Below are positions 6,804 through 7,216 of a stretch of DNA of 7,216 nt, piece by piece. The notes below the pieces were generated by a model that had not been told where the DNA came from, made no database searches, and was given only the letters and a program-made list of their open reading frames with translations. The stretch is taken from the NCBI GenBank assembly GCA_040007395.1, contig JBDTVG010000284.1, forward strand, positions 1 to 7,216. The letters run 5' to 3'. The position numbers and the translations under genes were made by a program. The stretch's first letter is position 1. Every line of letters starts with the position of its first letter. The stretch comes from DATGFK01 sp040007395 (lineage in GTDB: Bacteria > Chloroflexota > Anaerolineae > Aggregatilineales > UBA2796).

Positions 6804-7216
6804 TTGTCACCGTCCACTCGCCGCTCGAATTGCTGATAGCGGCGCTGTACGAACTTGAAGATTCCCTCTGGCAGACCAACGCTAAAGATGACAAGGATGA
6901 CTGAGTAAACCACCACGCGCCACGTCCCAAAGCCCCGAAAGAGTTCCGAGATAGGGACAAGAATAAACGCCCCAACCATCGCGCCTGCAAAGCTGCCTAC
7001 TCCGCCAACGGTCGCGCTGGCGAGGGGCAGAATCGAGTAGTTGGGCGTAAAGGCGGGGATACCGACAAATCGCAGTTGATGCGCCAGCAGTGCACCCGCG
7101 AACGTCGCGGGCAGAGCAGCCAAAAATACGGCTTGCGTTTTATACCATTGGATGTCGATACCAGCGGCAATTACGGAGCGGTCATTGTCGCGGATGGCTC
7201 TAAGCACGATGCCGTA
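6800..7216 (-). CDS. livM: LivM-type branched-chain amino acid ABC transporter permease, C-terminal part (5' end outside window)
   Basis: This is the C-terminal 138 residues of an inner-membrane permease of the high-affinity branched-chain amino acid uptake (HAAT) family, which forms the channel with LivH. The frame is open to the right edge and reads YGIVLRAIRDNDRS, matching the family's conserved cytoplasmic coupling stretch (R-A-I-R-x-N). The GTG at 7207 is therefore an internal valine, not a start. Hydrophobic segments follow: one around QAVFLAALPATFAGALLAHQ, a glycine-rich one around GGVGSFAGAMVGAFILV, and a last one around VVVYSVILVIFSVGLPEG. The tail is basic, as is usual for LivM. The TGA stop overlaps the livG ATG by 4 bases, so the two are translationally coupled. 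LivM rather than LivH is favoured by the A-I-R-x-N and GGVGSFAG motifs. Substrate cannot be read from the permease. Family members also import aromatic and dicarboxylic acids, urea and amides. Confidence 0.9.
   Translation of the reverse strand, partial: YGIVLRAIRDNDRSVIAAGIDIQWYKTQAVFLAALPATFAGALLAHQLRFVGIPAFTPNYSILPLASATVGGVGSFAGAMVGAFILVPISELFRGFGTWRVVVYSVILVIFSVGLPEGIFKFVQRRYQQFERRVDGDK

Noticed and set aside
7205..7207. GTG at 7207 as start of a short permease gene
   Set aside because: The frame continues to the window edge with conserved LivM residues before it, so the gene is cut by the edge.

Overview
The window holds one co-directional block of seven genes, all on the minus strand, so transcription runs from the right end toward the left. 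It is a bacterial carbon-uptake and acyl-CoA catabolism region. No RNA gene, CRISPR array, insertion sequence, phage gene or defence gene could be seen. Base composition looks close to half GC by eye, the genes are tightly packed and clear Shine-Dalgarno sites are present. The host cannot be named from this. A G/C-rich paired-hairpin repeat at the left end resembles dispersed palindromes that I associate with Chloroflexota and similar environmental bacteria. That is a weak inference, and other soil or sediment lineages are equally possible.

Right part (about 5300-7216): the tail of a branched-chain amino-acid-type (LivM) ABC permease, cut by the window edge, followed by the two ATPases LivG and LivF. 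The three genes overlap by 4 and 8 bases, so they are translationally linked. The second permease (LivH) and the substrate-binding protein (LivK/LivJ) are not in the window and may lie beyond the right edge.

Middle (3479-5239): a 586-residue exported tannase/feruloyl esterase family hydrolase with its own strong ribosome binding site. It keeps the Ser-Asp-His triad but lacks both cysteines of the family's usual active-site disulfide.

Left-middle (427-3380): an AMP-forming acyl-CoA ligase, a MaoC-type (hotdog) enoyl-CoA hydratase and an NAD-type short-chain dehydrogenase. The last two overlap by 4 bases.

Left end (1-426): no convincing gene. It holds a double palindromic REP-like repeat.

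Taken together the genes fit a route in which an exported esterase cleaves an ester outside the cytoplasm, a Liv-type importer takes up the freed acid, the ligase makes the CoA thioester, the MaoC protein hydrates the enoyl-CoA and the dehydrogenase oxidises the 3-hydroxyacyl-CoA. Hydroxycinnamate, another aromatic acid or a fatty acid are all possible substrates. No thiolase, aldolase or acyl-CoA dehydrogenase is present here to complete the route. The assignment of a shared pathway is inference from gene order.
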